A stretch of DNA of 38,883 nt from Legionella waltersii (GTDB taxonomy: Bacteria > Pseudomonadota > Gammaproteobacteria > Legionellales > Legionellaceae): positions 1 to 38,883 of the forward strand of contig NZ_LNZB01000020.1 of assembly GCF_001468085.1 (NCBI RefSeq), given 5' to 3'. The position numbers were made by a program, and so were the translations under genes. Position 1 is the stretch's first letter. The number at the start of each line of letters is the position of its first letter. Shown piece after piece: positions 8,324 to 17,501 of the stretch. The notes under the pieces are model-generated. The model saw nothing but the letters and a program-made list of their open reading frames with translations, searched no databases and was not told where the DNA came from.

Positions 8324-9454
8324 ATGATTACCCAATTACAACATCATATATTAGGGGAGTTAACAGAATCTCAATTGATGCATCTATTTGAATCAGCTGA
8401 ACTAATTGAACTCAAAGCAAATACTAAATTTATTCACGAAGGGGATAAAGAACCATTTTTTTATTACATTATTGAAGGTGCGGTTTCTATTTTTATTCAT
8501 TCTGGAAAACAACAATATGTTTTGGCCACTTTGTTGAAAGGAGAAACAGTTGGTGAAATAGCATTAATAGACGAAGGACCTCGTTCTGCTTCCGTAAAGA
8601 CCCTTAAAGATACAAAATTATATAAATTTGACATCAATAAATTAAAAAGTGAACCAGAGTTCAGCAATACCCTTGCTACCTTAACAAAAATAATCAGTAA
8701 TCAACTTTCTAATAGACTTAGATATACAAACGCAGCTACTGTTGCAGCCCTTGAAAAGAAATATATTATGAGTATCTTTTCAATTAGAATGTTGATTTTG
8801 CTCTCTGTTTATGCACTTTCTTTAAACTTAATAGTAATAAGTAAGCATTATTTGCCAAACGCCAATTTTATCAGTGTAAGTATGATACTGGTATATGTTG
8901 TGGTGCTTTTTTCAATAGTCCGTCAAAGCAGTTACCCCCTTAGTTTTTACGGCTTTAATAAGGAAAACCTCTTTAAAAACTGCAGTGAGGCAATTTTGTA
9001 CAGCATCCCGATTATGGGTCTCATTTTATTGCTTAAATGGTGGCTCATCGTTTCTATTCCCTCGCTTCACCATTTGGCCCTATTCGACCCGTCAGCAATC
9101 TTCCAACATGGCGTCACGTTTAGCTTAAAAATATATTTAATTTCTATTCTACTTTATTCGGTATTTACCCCAGCACAAGAGTTCGTTGTTCGTGGTTGCA
9201 TTCAGACTTCATTACAACACTTGCTGGATGGGCCCCACGCTCAAGTTAAATGGAAGGCTATCTTTATTTCTAATCTGATTTTTGCAAGTGCTCATTCCCA
9301 CTTAAGTATGGGTTTTGCTTTGAGCACGTTTATACCTGGAATTTTCTGGGGTTGGCTGTTTTATCGCCAAAAATCTTTGATAGGAGTAAGTATTTCACAT
9401 TTTCTAATTGGAGTTTGGGCCGTCTTTTTTGTAGGAATTCAGAGTATTATATAA
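8324..9454 (+). CDS. Cyclic nucleotide-binding domain fused to CPBP-type intramembrane protease
   Basis: In a 376-residue protein, residues 1-130 form a cAMP/cGMP-type binding fold with the phosphate-binding cassette GEIALIDEGPRSASV at about 78-91. Residues 150-376 are a multi-membrane-span region resembling CPBP/CAAX-type proteases: QEFVVRG (Glu286, Arg290; the family's first Glu is Gln here), FASAHSH (His324/326) and SHFLIG (His359). The family consensus is EExxxR, FxxxH and HxxxN/D, so catalysis is plausible but the Glu-to-Gln change is notable. The fusion suggests ligand-gated proteolysis or a ligand-sensing membrane protein. ATG 8324 has GAAGG 8 bases upstream; the longer start at 8255 has none. 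The 300 bases upstream hold only element ends and no clear gene. Confidence 0.78.
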   Translation: MITQLQHHILGELTESQLMHLFESAELIELKANTKFIHEGDKEPFFYYIIEGAVSIFIHSGKQQYVLATLLKGETVGEIALIDEGPRSASVKTLKDTKLYKFDINKLKSEPEFSNTLATLTKIISNQLSNRLRYTNAATVAALEKKYIMSIFSIRMLILLSVYALSLNLIVISKHYLPNANFISVSMILVYVVVLFSIVRQSSYPLSFYGFNKENLFKNCSEAILYSIPIMGLILLLKWWLIVSIPSLHHLALFDPSAIFQHGVTFSLKIYLISILLYSVFTPAQEFVVRGCIQTSLQHLLDGPHAQVKWKAIFISNLIFASAHSHLSMGFALSTFIPGIFWGWLFYRQKSLIGVSISHFLIGVWAVFFVGIQSII

Positions 9455-9540
9455 CCACAGAGCCTGCATCACCCCAAGAATAGGTTTCGTTAATTATAAG
9501 CGCATTTTTTGCTCAAGGAATATTCTGAAGTTCTAGAAAA

Positions 9541-9829
9541 GAGAGCTGGCGTACATTAACATGATTACAGTGGGTTATTTCCAAAATTACCTCGCTATGG
9601 GCGATTTGTTCATCTGATGAAAAGAGCAATTTTCCACTTAGCATCTTTACACAACTGAAAGCAGGCCAAGAGACAGGGATTTATTGCATCGATTCCAGCT
9701 GTTTACCAGTTTGCCATATCGGATGGACAAATCGCCATGATAATAAAGAGACTGCTCCTATGTTAAATAAATTTAAGAGATTGGCCATTGGCAACAAGGG
9801 CTACCCAGGGAAAAAGTATATTTTTTGAA
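9541..9829 (+). pseudogene. Degenerate IS982-family transposase
   Basis: Conceptual translation gives LPRYGRFVHLMKRAIFHLA from 9587. After a frame shift near 9645 it continues with KAGQETGIYCIDSSCLPVCH and, further on, RLAIGNKGYPGKKYIF before a stop at about 9829. The DS-x-L-PVC block and the following Lys/Gly-rich segment resemble the first catalytic-Asp region of IS982 DDE transposases. Both ends and the remaining catalytic residues are missing. This remnant occupies most of the 500-base gap between flanking genes. Confidence 0.55.
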
Positions 9830-9970
9830 CGGTCGTAAGTAAAACTCCACGTCAAGTTATTAAGTTTGATTGTCGTAAACCAGATAAATCTGATGGTTAT
9901 ATGTGCAAATCGCTTAAAACTGTATTATATTTAATTTGAGTGTATTTTTGAATTGGTTGTTTGTGGAATC

Positions 9971-11197
9971 ATGAAAATCTTCGCTGCCGCTTTATCTCTA
10001 TCCTTATTGTGTATTGTAGGTACAGTCAATTCTGAACCTAAAAATACTGAAACCAATAACGCTCAACCTAAAATTGAGGATTATAAATTAATGGTGAATG
10101 GACGGCCTTTTATAATCAAAGGGATGGCCTATGCACCTGAACCTAAGGGCTTTCCTGGTAATAAAATTTCTGGAAAATCGGAGTATGGTTGGGAATATAA
10201 AAATGGAGCTTGGCTATGTATGCCTGCGAATCAATACAACCCCAATGATTGGAAATCACCTTGTGATGATGATGATTTTTTTGGAACACTGAAGATTGAG
10301 AGTGCTGCGAACGAAACCTATAACAAAGAATTACAGAGTAAGTGGGAACGTGAACTAGATCAAATGCAAAACATAGGAGTCAATACTCTAAGATTGTATA
10401 ATATCAATTCTGTAGGAAAAGATCATATTGCATTCTTAGACGAAGTTTCAAAAAGGAACATGTATGTCATTTATCCAATTTTAACTGATTACCTTTCAAA
10501 GCAAGCAAATTATGACAAAAACAAAATTGTTAATTCGATTAAAGAAGTTTGCGGCAATAAAGCAATTCTAGCATTTACTGCAGGAAATGAATTGCCTGTA
10601 TTTGAAGATAAAGCAACCCTGGCAAGGGTAAATGAAGTAGTGGATTTAATACACCAAAATTGCCCGGGAAGTTTAGTGACCTATGCTATGGCAGATGATC
10701 CTTCCAAATGGGCTGTGTCTAAGGAAGGCGAAACCAGTGAATTAGTAGAAAAAATTCCGAATGTAGATTTTATTACAGTAAATGCTGGTTACCGAGGTGA
10801 CCCTTCAACAAATGCGTCTCATGGCTACAATGAGCTATTTTTTAATCAAATACAATTAACCACCGAAAAGTACAAGAAGCCTTTTCTTATAGGAGAAGTA
10901 GGTAAGCATTTGAACGATAAGTATGGCCCCACATGGTTTAATGCAGTTTTGAAAATTATTTTAAACCGCTCTACCGAAGCACATAACCTAGGTCTAGTCT
11001 TTTTTGAATACAATGATGAACCCATTAAAAAGTCTGCAGCAGGAACTTCAAATGATATTACTATGGGCATAACTAAAGCAGGAGTTTTACAGCCTGGTAC
11101 TGAATCAACTGTACAAGATCCAGCCAATGAGCAAAAAACTGACTTTCAAATGTTTACTGGGTCGGATTGCAACTTCCTTAATTGCAATAGCCAATAA
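9971..11197 (+). CDS. Secreted (beta/alpha)8 glycoside hydrolase/glucanosyltransferase-like protein
   Basis: 408 residues with an N-terminal signal peptide (MKIFAAALSLSLLCIVGTVNS). The mature part starts with LMVNGRPFIIKGMAYAPEPK, like the first strands of clan GH-A enzymes. GVNTLRLYNI (about 136), AGNELP (Glu207, predicted acid/base) and FLIGEVGKH (Glu309, predicted nucleophile) follow in the order and spacing expected. The closest overall pattern I recognise is GH72/GH5-like beta-glucan-active enzymes; the exact family is uncertain. It should act outside the cytoplasm on a polysaccharide. ATG 9971 is chosen; a TTG six codons upstream only lengthens the signal peptide. No operon partner is seen. 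Confidence 0.75.
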   Translation: MKIFAAALSLSLLCIVGTVNSEPKNTETNNAQPKIEDYKLMVNGRPFIIKGMAYAPEPKGFPGNKISGKSEYGWEYKNGAWLCMPANQYNPNDWKSPCDDDDFFGTLKIESAANETYNKELQSKWERELDQMQNIGVNTLRLYNINSVGKDHIAFLDEVSKRNMYVIYPILTDYLSKQANYDKNKIVNSIKEVCGNKAILAFTAGNELPVFEDKATLARVNEVVDLIHQNCPGSLVTYAMADDPSKWAVSKEGETSELVEKIPNVDFITVNAGYRGDPSTNASHGYNELFFNQIQLTTEKYKKPFLIGEVGKHLNDKYGPTWFNAVLKIILNRSTEAHNLGLVFFEYNDEPIKKSAAGTSNDITMGITKAGVLQPGTESTVQDPANEQKTDFQMFTGSDCNFLNCNSQ

Positions 11198-11500
11198 CTC
11201 ATCGATAAAGTGAGGGGGAGCAAAAAACTTATGCTTTTAAATGAGTTTTATTTTATCTGTTCAGGGGGTACATCTACCATTAATGACAAATTTTCTGTGC
11301 TTGTGTGTTATATTATATCATATTCTAGAATATGGAATGGGCTATTTGCAATTCGCGAATAGGGAATAATAAAAGACATGGAGCACAGCCTGATTCCAGC
11401 GGCAGTACGGTATTTTTAGAGGCCTAATTGGGACTTTTTCAAAAATCACATTTAAATAATCATTTATTATCAATAAATTAAGTGGCTAATGTGATAGCCG

Positions 11501-11551
11501 CCATCCCCACCAAATTAAAGAAATTCAAAATATCATTATAGGTAGCCTGGT
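11501..11551 (-). repeat. 51-bp repeat shared with 17354-17404
   Basis: 47 of 51 bases match positions 17354-17404. Read on the minus strand both encode QATYNDILNFFN plus flanking residues, so this is an eroded coding piece rather than a regulatory repeat. The surrounding gap (11198-11585) otherwise shows no gene. Confidence 0.6.
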
Positions 11552-11585
11552 AGCTATATACAGCTATTCAAAGTTATCCGCAGGT

Positions 11586-12788
11586 TTATTCTTTAATTTT
11601 CACTCCATGACTAATTAAATTTCCCGGATATAGAACCACCTTTTCTCCTTCTTTGAGTCCATTTGTCACAATTGCATTATCAGAGTTATGGCGTTTTATT
11701 TTTATTGTACGCTTAATGGCTCTTCCATTTTCAGGGACAAATACCGACCAATGTTCGGAGTCTCGAAATAATGCACTCATGGGTACAAGTAATTCTTTTT
11801 TTGATTCATAGATAAAAATTTCTACGTCAACTCTGAATTCATCTCCAAGATTTTTCCATTGATCATAAGGAGAAGTAATATCAATAATTACATTAACCCT
11901 TTGTTCTTCAACTCCTAGGGCTGAAATTTTAGTATATCCACTTGGCTCTATAGTGCGAACTGTACCCTTTAACGCTATAGATCCACCCCATCGTTTAATT
12001 AAAACCTTTGCTTTTGTTGGAATTTGAGCCGCATCAGTGCTTAAGACATCTGCTACTATCTCCAATTTAGACACATCAGCAAGTTCCATAATATTGGCAC
12101 CTACATTGAGAGTAGTTTCACTTTTTTGATGAATACGTAATATCTTTCCTGAGATGGGTGCAACAATGTTCATTTGTTCTTGAGAGTAATTTTGATTAGA
12201 TGTGGTAGCAGCTAAGGAAGCTTTAATTTTTTCAATATCGTGTTCTGTACTATGGACCTTACGTTCGGCGGCATTAACGATTTTTTGTTTCAGCTTATAC
12301 TCCAATTCAATGTGCTCAATTTCACTTGGACTGATGTATCCTTTTGCTACTAGAGCTTTTTTTCTATTAAAATCCGAAAAGGCTGTATCTAATGCTGATT
12401 TGGCTTGTTCCAGCATTGCTTTGGCTTCTTCATACTTAGCTTCCGCTGCGCCTAGCTCTTGTTCCAATTCATCTTTGGCACGAATATCGAGTAGCGATGG
12501 GGAAGCGGGAAGAATGATTGCCAGTATATCATTCTTGTTTATGGAATCTCCTTCCAGGTAGTTAATTCTGAGCAATTTCCCCATCACTGGGGCGGTTACA
12601 GTGTATATTTTAATTGCTCGTGTTTTTGCATCATCTTCTATGTATTCTGAATAGGGGCCATACTTAACCTCCGCTAGTTGTACTCTAACTGGCGCTGGTC
12701 GTATTAGCCAAAAAATAATGCTAAAACAAAGGGCTAAAAAAATACAAAGCGCAATATATTTTTTAATGTTCGAATGAATTACTGGCAC
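11586..12788 (-). CDS. HlyD-family periplasmic adaptor of an ABC exporter
   Basis: 400 residues: an N-terminal membrane anchor (IALCIFLALCFSIIFWLIRP), a lipoyl-like half (VTAPVMGKLLRINYLEGD), a long coiled-coil hairpin (about 105-200), the second lipoyl half (IVAPISGKILRIHQKSE) and a C-terminal beta-barrel/membrane-proximal domain ending GLKEGEKVVLYPG. This is the MacA/DevB-like arrangement. The start codon is GTG 12788, overlapping the permease stop by one base (TAGTG) with GGGTGA just upstream. It is the last gene of a three-gene operon with the permease and ATPase; no outer membrane channel is encoded here, so it presumably borrows one. Confidence 0.88.
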   Translation of the reverse strand: MPVIHSNIKKYIALCIFLALCFSIIFWLIRPAPVRVQLAEVKYGPYSEYIEDDAKTRAIKIYTVTAPVMGKLLRINYLEGDSINKNDILAIILPASPSLLDIRAKDELEQELGAAEAKYEEAKAMLEQAKSALDTAFSDFNRKKALVAKGYISPSEIEHIELEYKLKQKIVNAAERKVHSTEHDIEKIKASLAATTSNQNYSQEQMNIVAPISGKILRIHQKSETTLNVGANIMELADVSKLEIVADVLSTDAAQIPTKAKVLIKRWGGSIALKGTVRTIEPSGYTKISALGVEEQRVNVIIDITSPYDQWKNLGDEFRVDVEIFIYESKKELLVPMSALFRDSEHWSVFVPENGRAIKRTIKIKRHNSDNAIVTNGLKEGEKVVLYPGNLISHGVKIKE

Positions 12789-15154
12789 TAATCACCCACT
12801 TTTAATACAGCCGTTAAATTGAGTTGTTGTATTCGTTTTTTAATAATAAATAAACTCATTACACTTGAAATCATTACCACAATTATTGATATTGCATAGG
12901 TTTTAGGTTCAATTATAAAAGGAATTTTAAACCAATCAGTCTGCATCAACTCTAATATAGTCCATGAAATCCAATATCCAAAAAGAATACCCATCGGTAT
13001 AGCTAATAGTACCTCAAAAATAATATTGTAAAAGAGGATGTTAGACACTTCTCGCTCGGTGAATCCCAAGACTCTTAAGGTGGATAACTCCCATGAGCGT
13101 TCAGCAAGAATGATGATGGCATTGTTATACACTACAGCAATCGCGATAACTATTGCGAACCCTGCTAATATCGAAGTAAAAACAAGTACATGTTTCGCAA
13201 ATGTTTCTTTGAATGTTTGAATAATTGACGTATTAGAGGTTATCGAACCTACTTTAGGTATCTTTTTGATTTCCTTGTATAATTGATTAATACGCTGATG
13301 ATCAATGGAAATGCCTGCTAGATTGATCAGATGATCTTCATTGAGTAGTCGATTAATTAAAAAATTAGTTGTATAGGCGAACATCCCTACATAATCATTA
13401 ACTATTCCTTGAACTTCAAGCTTGGTTTTTGCTCTGTTTCCTTCAAGCATATTGATGTGAATCCAGTCTCCTACGGTTACATGTAATCGTTCAGCCAAAC
13501 CTTGGCTTAAGACAAGTCCACTCTCAGGTATAAAGATTGGATTTTCATTCTTATCCAGCACTACCTTTAATTTTGCATTGGGGGGAATGCCGAATAATGC
13601 AGTTTGTTCAGTGTAATTTTGATTACTTAATTGAGCAGGAGAAATCCGGTAACCTTCAGCATTAATTACCCCATCGACATGTTTAAGTTCTAGGAGCACT
13701 TTATCTTGTAATTGCTGTGTGAATGATACGGTTGCATCTTGTTTTTGCGACATTAAAAATTGTGTTTTTATTAAATATTCCACTGCATCTTGCCAAAAGA
13801 GACCTAATATAACTATAGCCATAGCTAGAGCAATACCTATTGATGTAATTACAGTACGAAATAAATGCCTAAAAGTATGGCGATAAAACATTTTCGCGCT
13901 TGCAGAAAAATGGGACAGTAAACCCCAATGCTCCAATTTGAGTGTTCGATAGATGGGTGGGGCTGGAGGACGCATCGCAACCGCTGGAGCTAGATTAACT
14001 ACTTGATATATTGACTTCAAAGCTCCAGAACCAGCAGCAAAAAAACTAACTAGAACTCCTATCATTGCAGCTTGAATTGAAAATATATAATTAAAAACTG
14101 GGAATCTGAAATATTCAGCATAAAGTAGTGTCATTATCTTGCCAAACCAGGCACCAAGTCCTATCCCTAAGACAGTACCTACAAGCACAATCACCAGCAC
14201 GAGTTTTGAATAATAAAAGACGATTGATGAATTGGTATAGCCTAGAGCTTTTAATAGAGCGATTTGTTCGCGTTGATGTTGAACCAGTCGTCCAGTTACT
14301 AAATTTAATAAAAATGAGGCTACAATCAGGAAAATAGGAGGAATAAAGGAGGCAATAATCTTTTGTTGATTTATTTCATTGGTTACAAATCTATCTGAAG
14401 TTTGCTCCTTTCTGGAATAGGTAATGGAGAGACCATAATCCAAAAACAGTCTTTCTAAATCGTGACGTACTGATTTTTCAGAGGCATTTGGCGCCAAAGT
14501 TAAACTAATATCATTAAACCCTTCCTGCATTCCAAAAGCGGCACTTAGAGCTTTATGACTCATCCAGAACACGCCAAAATGTTTATTATCTGGGAGAAGA
14601 TCCTGACCACGAATTGCATATACATATTCTGGAGATAAGACGATTCCAACGATACGCAAGAGTTGCCGATGGCCATTTAATAGGGCATAAATTTGATCTC
14701 CTGGTTTTATAGAATTTGCTTTGGCGAATCCTTCATTAACTAATACTTCATTTGACTTGCCTGACTCAAGAAAACGACCCTTACGTAAGAATAATTGATT
14801 TAAATTGGGTTTCCTTGAGTCGGGAAGGGAGATAAAACGTCCTATGGCAGGTTCTTGCAACCAGGGCAAATCTAAAGTGACATCCTCAACAATACGCGCC
14901 TCTACTTGAGAGACACCCGGTATTTCTCCAATCCTTTTCTGCATATAAAGTGGAGCTCGTTTTAAAGTTAAAAACACATCTGCAAAATGATAATCGGAGT
15001 AAAATCTGTGTTGAGCCTGAGACAATGACTGGTAGGTACTAATTGATGAAATTAAAACACTAATCCCGCTGCAGACAACCAAAGAAATAGTAACAACCTG
15101 TCCTTTCAGTTTAAATAAATCTCGAAATAACTTCTTGTTTAAGATCATTACCAT
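12788..15154 (-). CDS. FtsX/MacB-like ABC transporter permease
   Basis: A 788-residue permease with duplicated FtsX modules: an N-terminal membrane segment, a large extracytoplasmic domain, membrane segments around 270-380 ([20 protein letters not shown]), a second segment near 430, a second periplasmic domain and a final three-helix FtsX unit ([20 protein letters not shown]). This matches the DevC/LolC-like exporters that pair with LolD/MacB-type ATPases. The start at 15154 overlaps the ATPase gene; ATG 15148, overlapping its stop as TAATG, is an equally good alternative. The substrate is unknown. Confidence 0.88.
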   Translation of the reverse strand: MVMILNKKLFRDLFKLKGQVVTISLVVCSGISVLISSISTYQSLSQAQHRFYSDYHFADVFLTLKRAPLYMQKRIGEIPGVSQVEARIVEDVTLDLPWLQEPAIGRFISLPDSRKPNLNQLFLRKGRFLESGKSNEVLVNEGFAKANSIKPGDQIYALLNGHRQLLRIVGIVLSPEYVYAIRGQDLLPDNKHFGVFWMSHKALSAAFGMQEGFNDISLTLAPNASEKSVRHDLERLFLDYGLSITYSRKEQTSDRFVTNEINQQKIIASFIPPIFLIVASFLLNLVTGRLVQHQREQIALLKALGYTNSSIVFYYSKLVLVIVLVGTVLGIGLGAWFGKIMTLLYAEYFRFPVFNYIFSIQAAMIGVLVSFFAAGSGALKSIYQVVNLAPAVAMRPPAPPIYRTLKLEHWGLLSHFSASAKMFYRHTFRHLFRTVITSIGIALAMAIVILGLFWQDAVEYLIKTQFLMSQKQDATVSFTQQLQDKVLLELKHVDGVINAEGYRISPAQLSNQNYTEQTALFGIPPNAKLKVVLDKNENPIFIPESGLVLSQGLAERLHVTVGDWIHINMLEGNRAKTKLEVQGIVNDYVGMFAYTTNFLINRLLNEDHLINLAGISIDHQRINQLYKEIKKIPKVGSITSNTSIIQTFKETFAKHVLVFTSILAGFAIVIAIAVVYNNAIIILAERSWELSTLRVLGFTEREVSNILFYNIIFEVLLAIPMGILFGYWISWTILELMQTDWFKIPFIIEPKTYAISIIVVMISSVMSLFIIKKRIQQLNLTAVLKVGD

Positions 15155-15870
15155 GATAGATCAGCGGCTTTTCGTTTACTTTTATTTTCAACGATCTGGG
15201 AGATACGACCATCTGCGATATGAATTATCCGGTCTGCCATTTCACCTATTACTAGGTTATGGGTAATGATGACCACTGTAGTGTTTAATTTTTTATTGGC
15301 CAATTCAAGTGTTTCCAATACTATTTTACCTGTTTCGCAATCAAGAGCGCCGGTGGGTTCATCGCACAAGAGTACATCCGGTTGTTTGGCTATGGCGCGA
15401 GCAATAGCAACTCGTTGCTGCTCACCTCCTGATAGTTGAGAAGGGAAATGTGATATTCGATTTTCAAGCCCTAGTAGCTTAATTGCCTCAACAGGATCCA
15501 TGGGATTTTCTGCAATTTCGGTAACTATTGATATATTTTCTAAGGCTGTTAAATTGGATATTAAATTATAGAATTGAAAGACAAAACCAATATGCTCTCG
15601 CCTATAGCGGGTAAGCTCAAGTTCACTTGACGCGGTGATGATATGATCTTTATAAATTACTTCTCCAGATGTAGGAACATCGAGGCCACCAATAATATTG
15701 AGCAAGGTAGATTTGCCGCTTCCTGATGGCCCCAATAAAACAATCAATTCACCTTGAAATAAATCCAGATTAATCTTTTGCAAAGCATGGATTTGGACCT
15801 CACCCATTTGATATGTTTTAGTTAGATCGCGTACTTTAAAAGCAGGTTCTCGCTTCATCAAAAGGTCCAT
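15148..15870 (-). CDS. ABC transporter ATP-binding protein (MacB/LolD type)
   Basis: 240 residues containing one nucleotide-binding domain: Walker [13 protein letters not shown]-loop region [17 protein letters not shown], signature [14 protein letters not shown], Walker [13 protein letters not shown] and H-loop IITHN. The FQFYNLI segment and GALD after Walker B are characteristic of MacB/LolD/FtsE-like ATPases that work with FtsX-type permeases, which is what follows in the operon. ATG 15870 gives the full domain; ATG 15858 is possible and neither has a strong ribosome binding site. The 220 bases upstream carry the inverted repeat at 16039-16074 and no gene. Confidence 0.92.
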   Translation of the reverse strand: MDLLMKREPAFKVRDLTKTYQMGEVQIHALQKINLDLFQGELIVLLGPSGSGKSTLLNIIGGLDVPTSGEVIYKDHIITASSELELTRYRREHIGFVFQFYNLISNLTALENISIVTEIAENPMDPVEAIKLLGLENRISHFPSQLSGGEQQRVAIARAIAKQPDVLLCDEPTGALDCETGKIVLETLELANKKLNTTVVIITHNLVIGEMADRIIHIADGRISQIVENKSKRKAADLSW

Positions 15871-16038
15871 TTTTTGGTGAGTTACTCACTATAAGTGTAA
15901 CAACAAAATTTTGGTAGGGTAAGCAGTCTTAACATGCTAGTCACTTGATTTATTCAAAGCAAGGATGAAATGTTGGTTGAAAAAAGAAGCACCATTACAG
16001 CATCAAAAAATCTCTTCATATCAGCAAAGTAGCGGGAA

Positions 16039-16074
16039 CAATTGCCATCGGTTGCAAGCAACCAATCGCAATTG
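16039..16074. repeat. Nested inverted repeat, cruciform-like
   Basis: An outer pair CAATTGC/GCAATTG and an inner pair GGTTGC/GCAACC with a 2-base loop form a 36-base interrupted palindrome between the ABC operon and the flagellin-like fragment. There is no T-tract, so an intrinsic terminator is unlikely; a protein-binding or recombination site is possible. Confidence 0.45.
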
Positions 16075-16091
16075 AAAGACTGTCGTTTGCG

Positions 16092-16370
16092 TCAGACTTT
16101 GCTATCCAAAAAACCAGGCTTACTGCAGCTATTAGTCGGAAAGTAAACAAAGTTCTTCATAATATTTGTTATGCTTAAAAATGCTTCATTTGCTGAGGTG
16201 AGAGTTTTAATATCTAGTGAATTAATACCGAGGCCATCAACATCAGTCACAGGCAAATCAATAACAAGAGTAGTTTCTGCTGTAGCTGCTTTCCCTATTT
16301 GAATACGAATTTTACCTTGGCCGGTGGTTATAGGGCCAAACAAGGAAAGATACGTTTGTGTTTTTTTCAT
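16092..16370 (-). pseudogene. Flagellin-like gene fragment
   Basis: A 92-codon frame whose residues 20-70 (IRIQIGKAATAETTLVIDLP, then DVDGLGINSLDIKTLTSANEA) follow the flagellin pattern at the D1 region: an F/I-Q-hydrophobic-G-A stretch, a beta strand, then LG--LD--T---A--A. The conserved N-terminal D0 helix (MAQVINTN-type) and the C-terminal STRA-LGA-QNR helix are absent, so this cannot assemble. The start lacks a ribosome binding site and the C terminus looks unrelated. Most likely a decayed internal piece of a flagellin gene; a small protein with coincidental similarity cannot be excluded. Confidence 0.4.
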
Positions 16371-16392
16371 TTAACCAACTATATTAAACACC

Positions 16393-16438
16393 ATGACAAA
16401 TGACAAATGACAAATGACAAATGACAAATGACAAATGA
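16393..16438. repeat. 7-bp tandem repeat (ATGACAA, six copies)
   Basis: Six perfect head-to-tail copies of ATGACAA (16393-16434) plus a partial seventh. It lies between the divergent flagellin-like fragment and the toxin-antitoxin pair, about 30 bases upstream of the -35 of the latter. It is a likely variable-number locus. Confidence 0.9.
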
Positions 16439-16467
16439 ATAAGGGATGAATGATTTTAAGAGCCTTA

Positions 16468-16497
16468 TTGACACGTACTTGAAGTTATTCCTACTTA
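16468..16497 (+). promoter_or_regulatory. Candidate promoter of the toxin-antitoxin pair
   Basis: A perfect TTGACA (16468-16473) is followed 18 bases later by TACTTA (16492-16497), a weak -10. CTTAC at 16494-16498 and GTAAG at 16512-16516 form a short dyad that could be the autoregulatory operator for the ribbon-helix-helix antitoxin. Confidence 0.4.
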
Positions 16498-16536
16498 CGG
16501 TATTATTAAAGGTAAGAATATAAGGAGGAAGATATT

Positions 16537-16764
16537 ATGCTTGTTCAAAAACTATCTATTTCCTTGCCTCAACAGCAATGCGAATTTATTGAACATTACC
16601 TTGTAGCTCATCATCTAAAAAGTCGCTCTGAGGTTATTAAAGAAGCACTGTACTTGTTGCAACAAAAGCAACTTGAAGCTTATTACAGAGAGGCGAATCA
16701 GGCGGTTGATTTAGCCTTTGAGAATACATCTTTAGATGGACTTGAAGAAAATGAAACGTGGTGA
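16537..16764 (+). CDS. ParD/CopG-like ribbon-helix-helix antitoxin
   Basis: 75 residues. The N terminus LVQKLSISLPQQQCEFIEHY has the beta-strand and first helix of a ribbon-helix-helix DNA-binding domain, continuing with the LKSRSEVIKEALYLLQ second helix. The acidic C-terminal tail (ENTSLDGLEENETW) is the expected toxin-binding part. The ribosome binding site AAGGAGG, 8 bases before the ATG, is among the strongest in the window. Its 3' end overlaps the toxin gene. It should neutralise the PemK-like toxin and repress its own promoter. Confidence 0.85.
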   Translation: MLVQKLSISLPQQQCEFIEHYLVAHHLKSRSEVIKEALYLLQQKQLEAYYREANQAVDLAFENTSLDGLEENETW

Positions 16765-17092
16765 GATTTATTATGCTGATTTAGATCCTACCGCGGGCAA
16801 TGAAACTAAAAAAATTCGCCCAGTAGTTATTATAAGTAATAATGCTAATAACATTGCTGCTAACACAATTACCATTGTACCAATTACATCAAATGTTAAT
16901 AAAGTTTATCCATTTGAAGTCCTGCTTAACAGTAATGATAGTGGTTTGTCAAAAACTTCAAAAGCCCAATGTCATCAAATTAGAACTATATCAAAAAATA
17001 GAATTTCTAATAGGAAGGTTCAGGGCATCGTTAGCAATTTAATCTTATCTAAGATCAATTCTGCATTAAAGTTACACTTAGATCTATCTTAA
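16751..17092 (+). CDS. MazF/PemK-family endoribonuclease toxin
   Basis: 113 residues beginning MKRGEIYYADLDPTAGNETK, the canonical MazF/PemK N terminus, followed by IRPVVIISNN, ITIVPITSN and a central SGLSKTSKAQCHQIRTISKN strand-loop that contains the family's conserved K-x-Q-C-Q-type block. Length is normal for the family. ATG 16751 is preferred over 16736, which adds five residues and enters the antitoxin coding region further. It overlaps the antitoxin by 14 bases. The predicted activity is sequence-specific mRNA cleavage in the cytoplasm. Confidence 0.9.
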   Translation: MKRGEIYYADLDPTAGNETKKIRPVVIISNNANNIAANTITIVPITSNVNKVYPFEVLLNSNDSGLSKTSKAQCHQIRTISKNRISNRKVQGIVSNLILSKINSALKLHLDLS

Positions 17093-17294
17093 TGATTCGA
17101 ATTTTTTATTTTTAGCCGGATTAATCCTGAATTTGGATTTGTCGATTGGTTGTCCTTGCTTCACTATGATAAAATCAATCAATACTACTAATTTAATTCG
17201 TGATATTGGCAGATAATGTCAAAATAAAATTGACAAAAATGCACAGTAGCAATTGAGAGAAAAACTACCCAATAACAGCCCAAAAATCAGAGTA

Positions 17295-17501
17295 TTAAAT
17301 ATAATACATTAATAACAATAGCTTAGAATAAATTATCTCAGCTTTAATTCTCGCCATCCTCACCGAATTAAAGAAATTTAAAATATCATTATATGTAGCC
17401 TGGTTGCGCATAAAGTCCAGGAAAATGGCTTGCATTGAATTAATTTGACTATATAATGCCACTCCATCACGAACACCAAAGTGCTGCACACATGAAATCA
17501 C
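17295..17501 (-). pseudogene. Remnant coding piece with QATYNDILNFFN motif
   Basis: A 68-codon frame starting at GTG with no ribosome binding site. Its centre (FMRNQATYNDILNFFNSVRM) is repeated in eroded form at 11501-11551, so it looks like the surviving C-terminal part of a repeated gene family that I cannot name. It is antisense to the small ORF at 17492-17587 and its promoter. It is probably not expressed as a functional protein. Confidence 0.3.
17430..17457 (+). promoter_or_regulatory. Candidate promoter upstream of YPSHK small ORF and LRR gene
   Basis: TTGCAT (17430-17435), a 16-base spacer and a perfect TATAAT (17452-17457). The -10 ends 34 bases before the ATG of the small ORF, nearly the same spacing as at the second YPSHK locus (33 bases). 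Confidence 0.45.

Noticed and set aside
12202..12561. 119-codon plus-strand ORF
   Set aside because: Antisense of the coiled-coil region of the HlyD-like adaptor, whose biased codon use leaves the opposite strand open.
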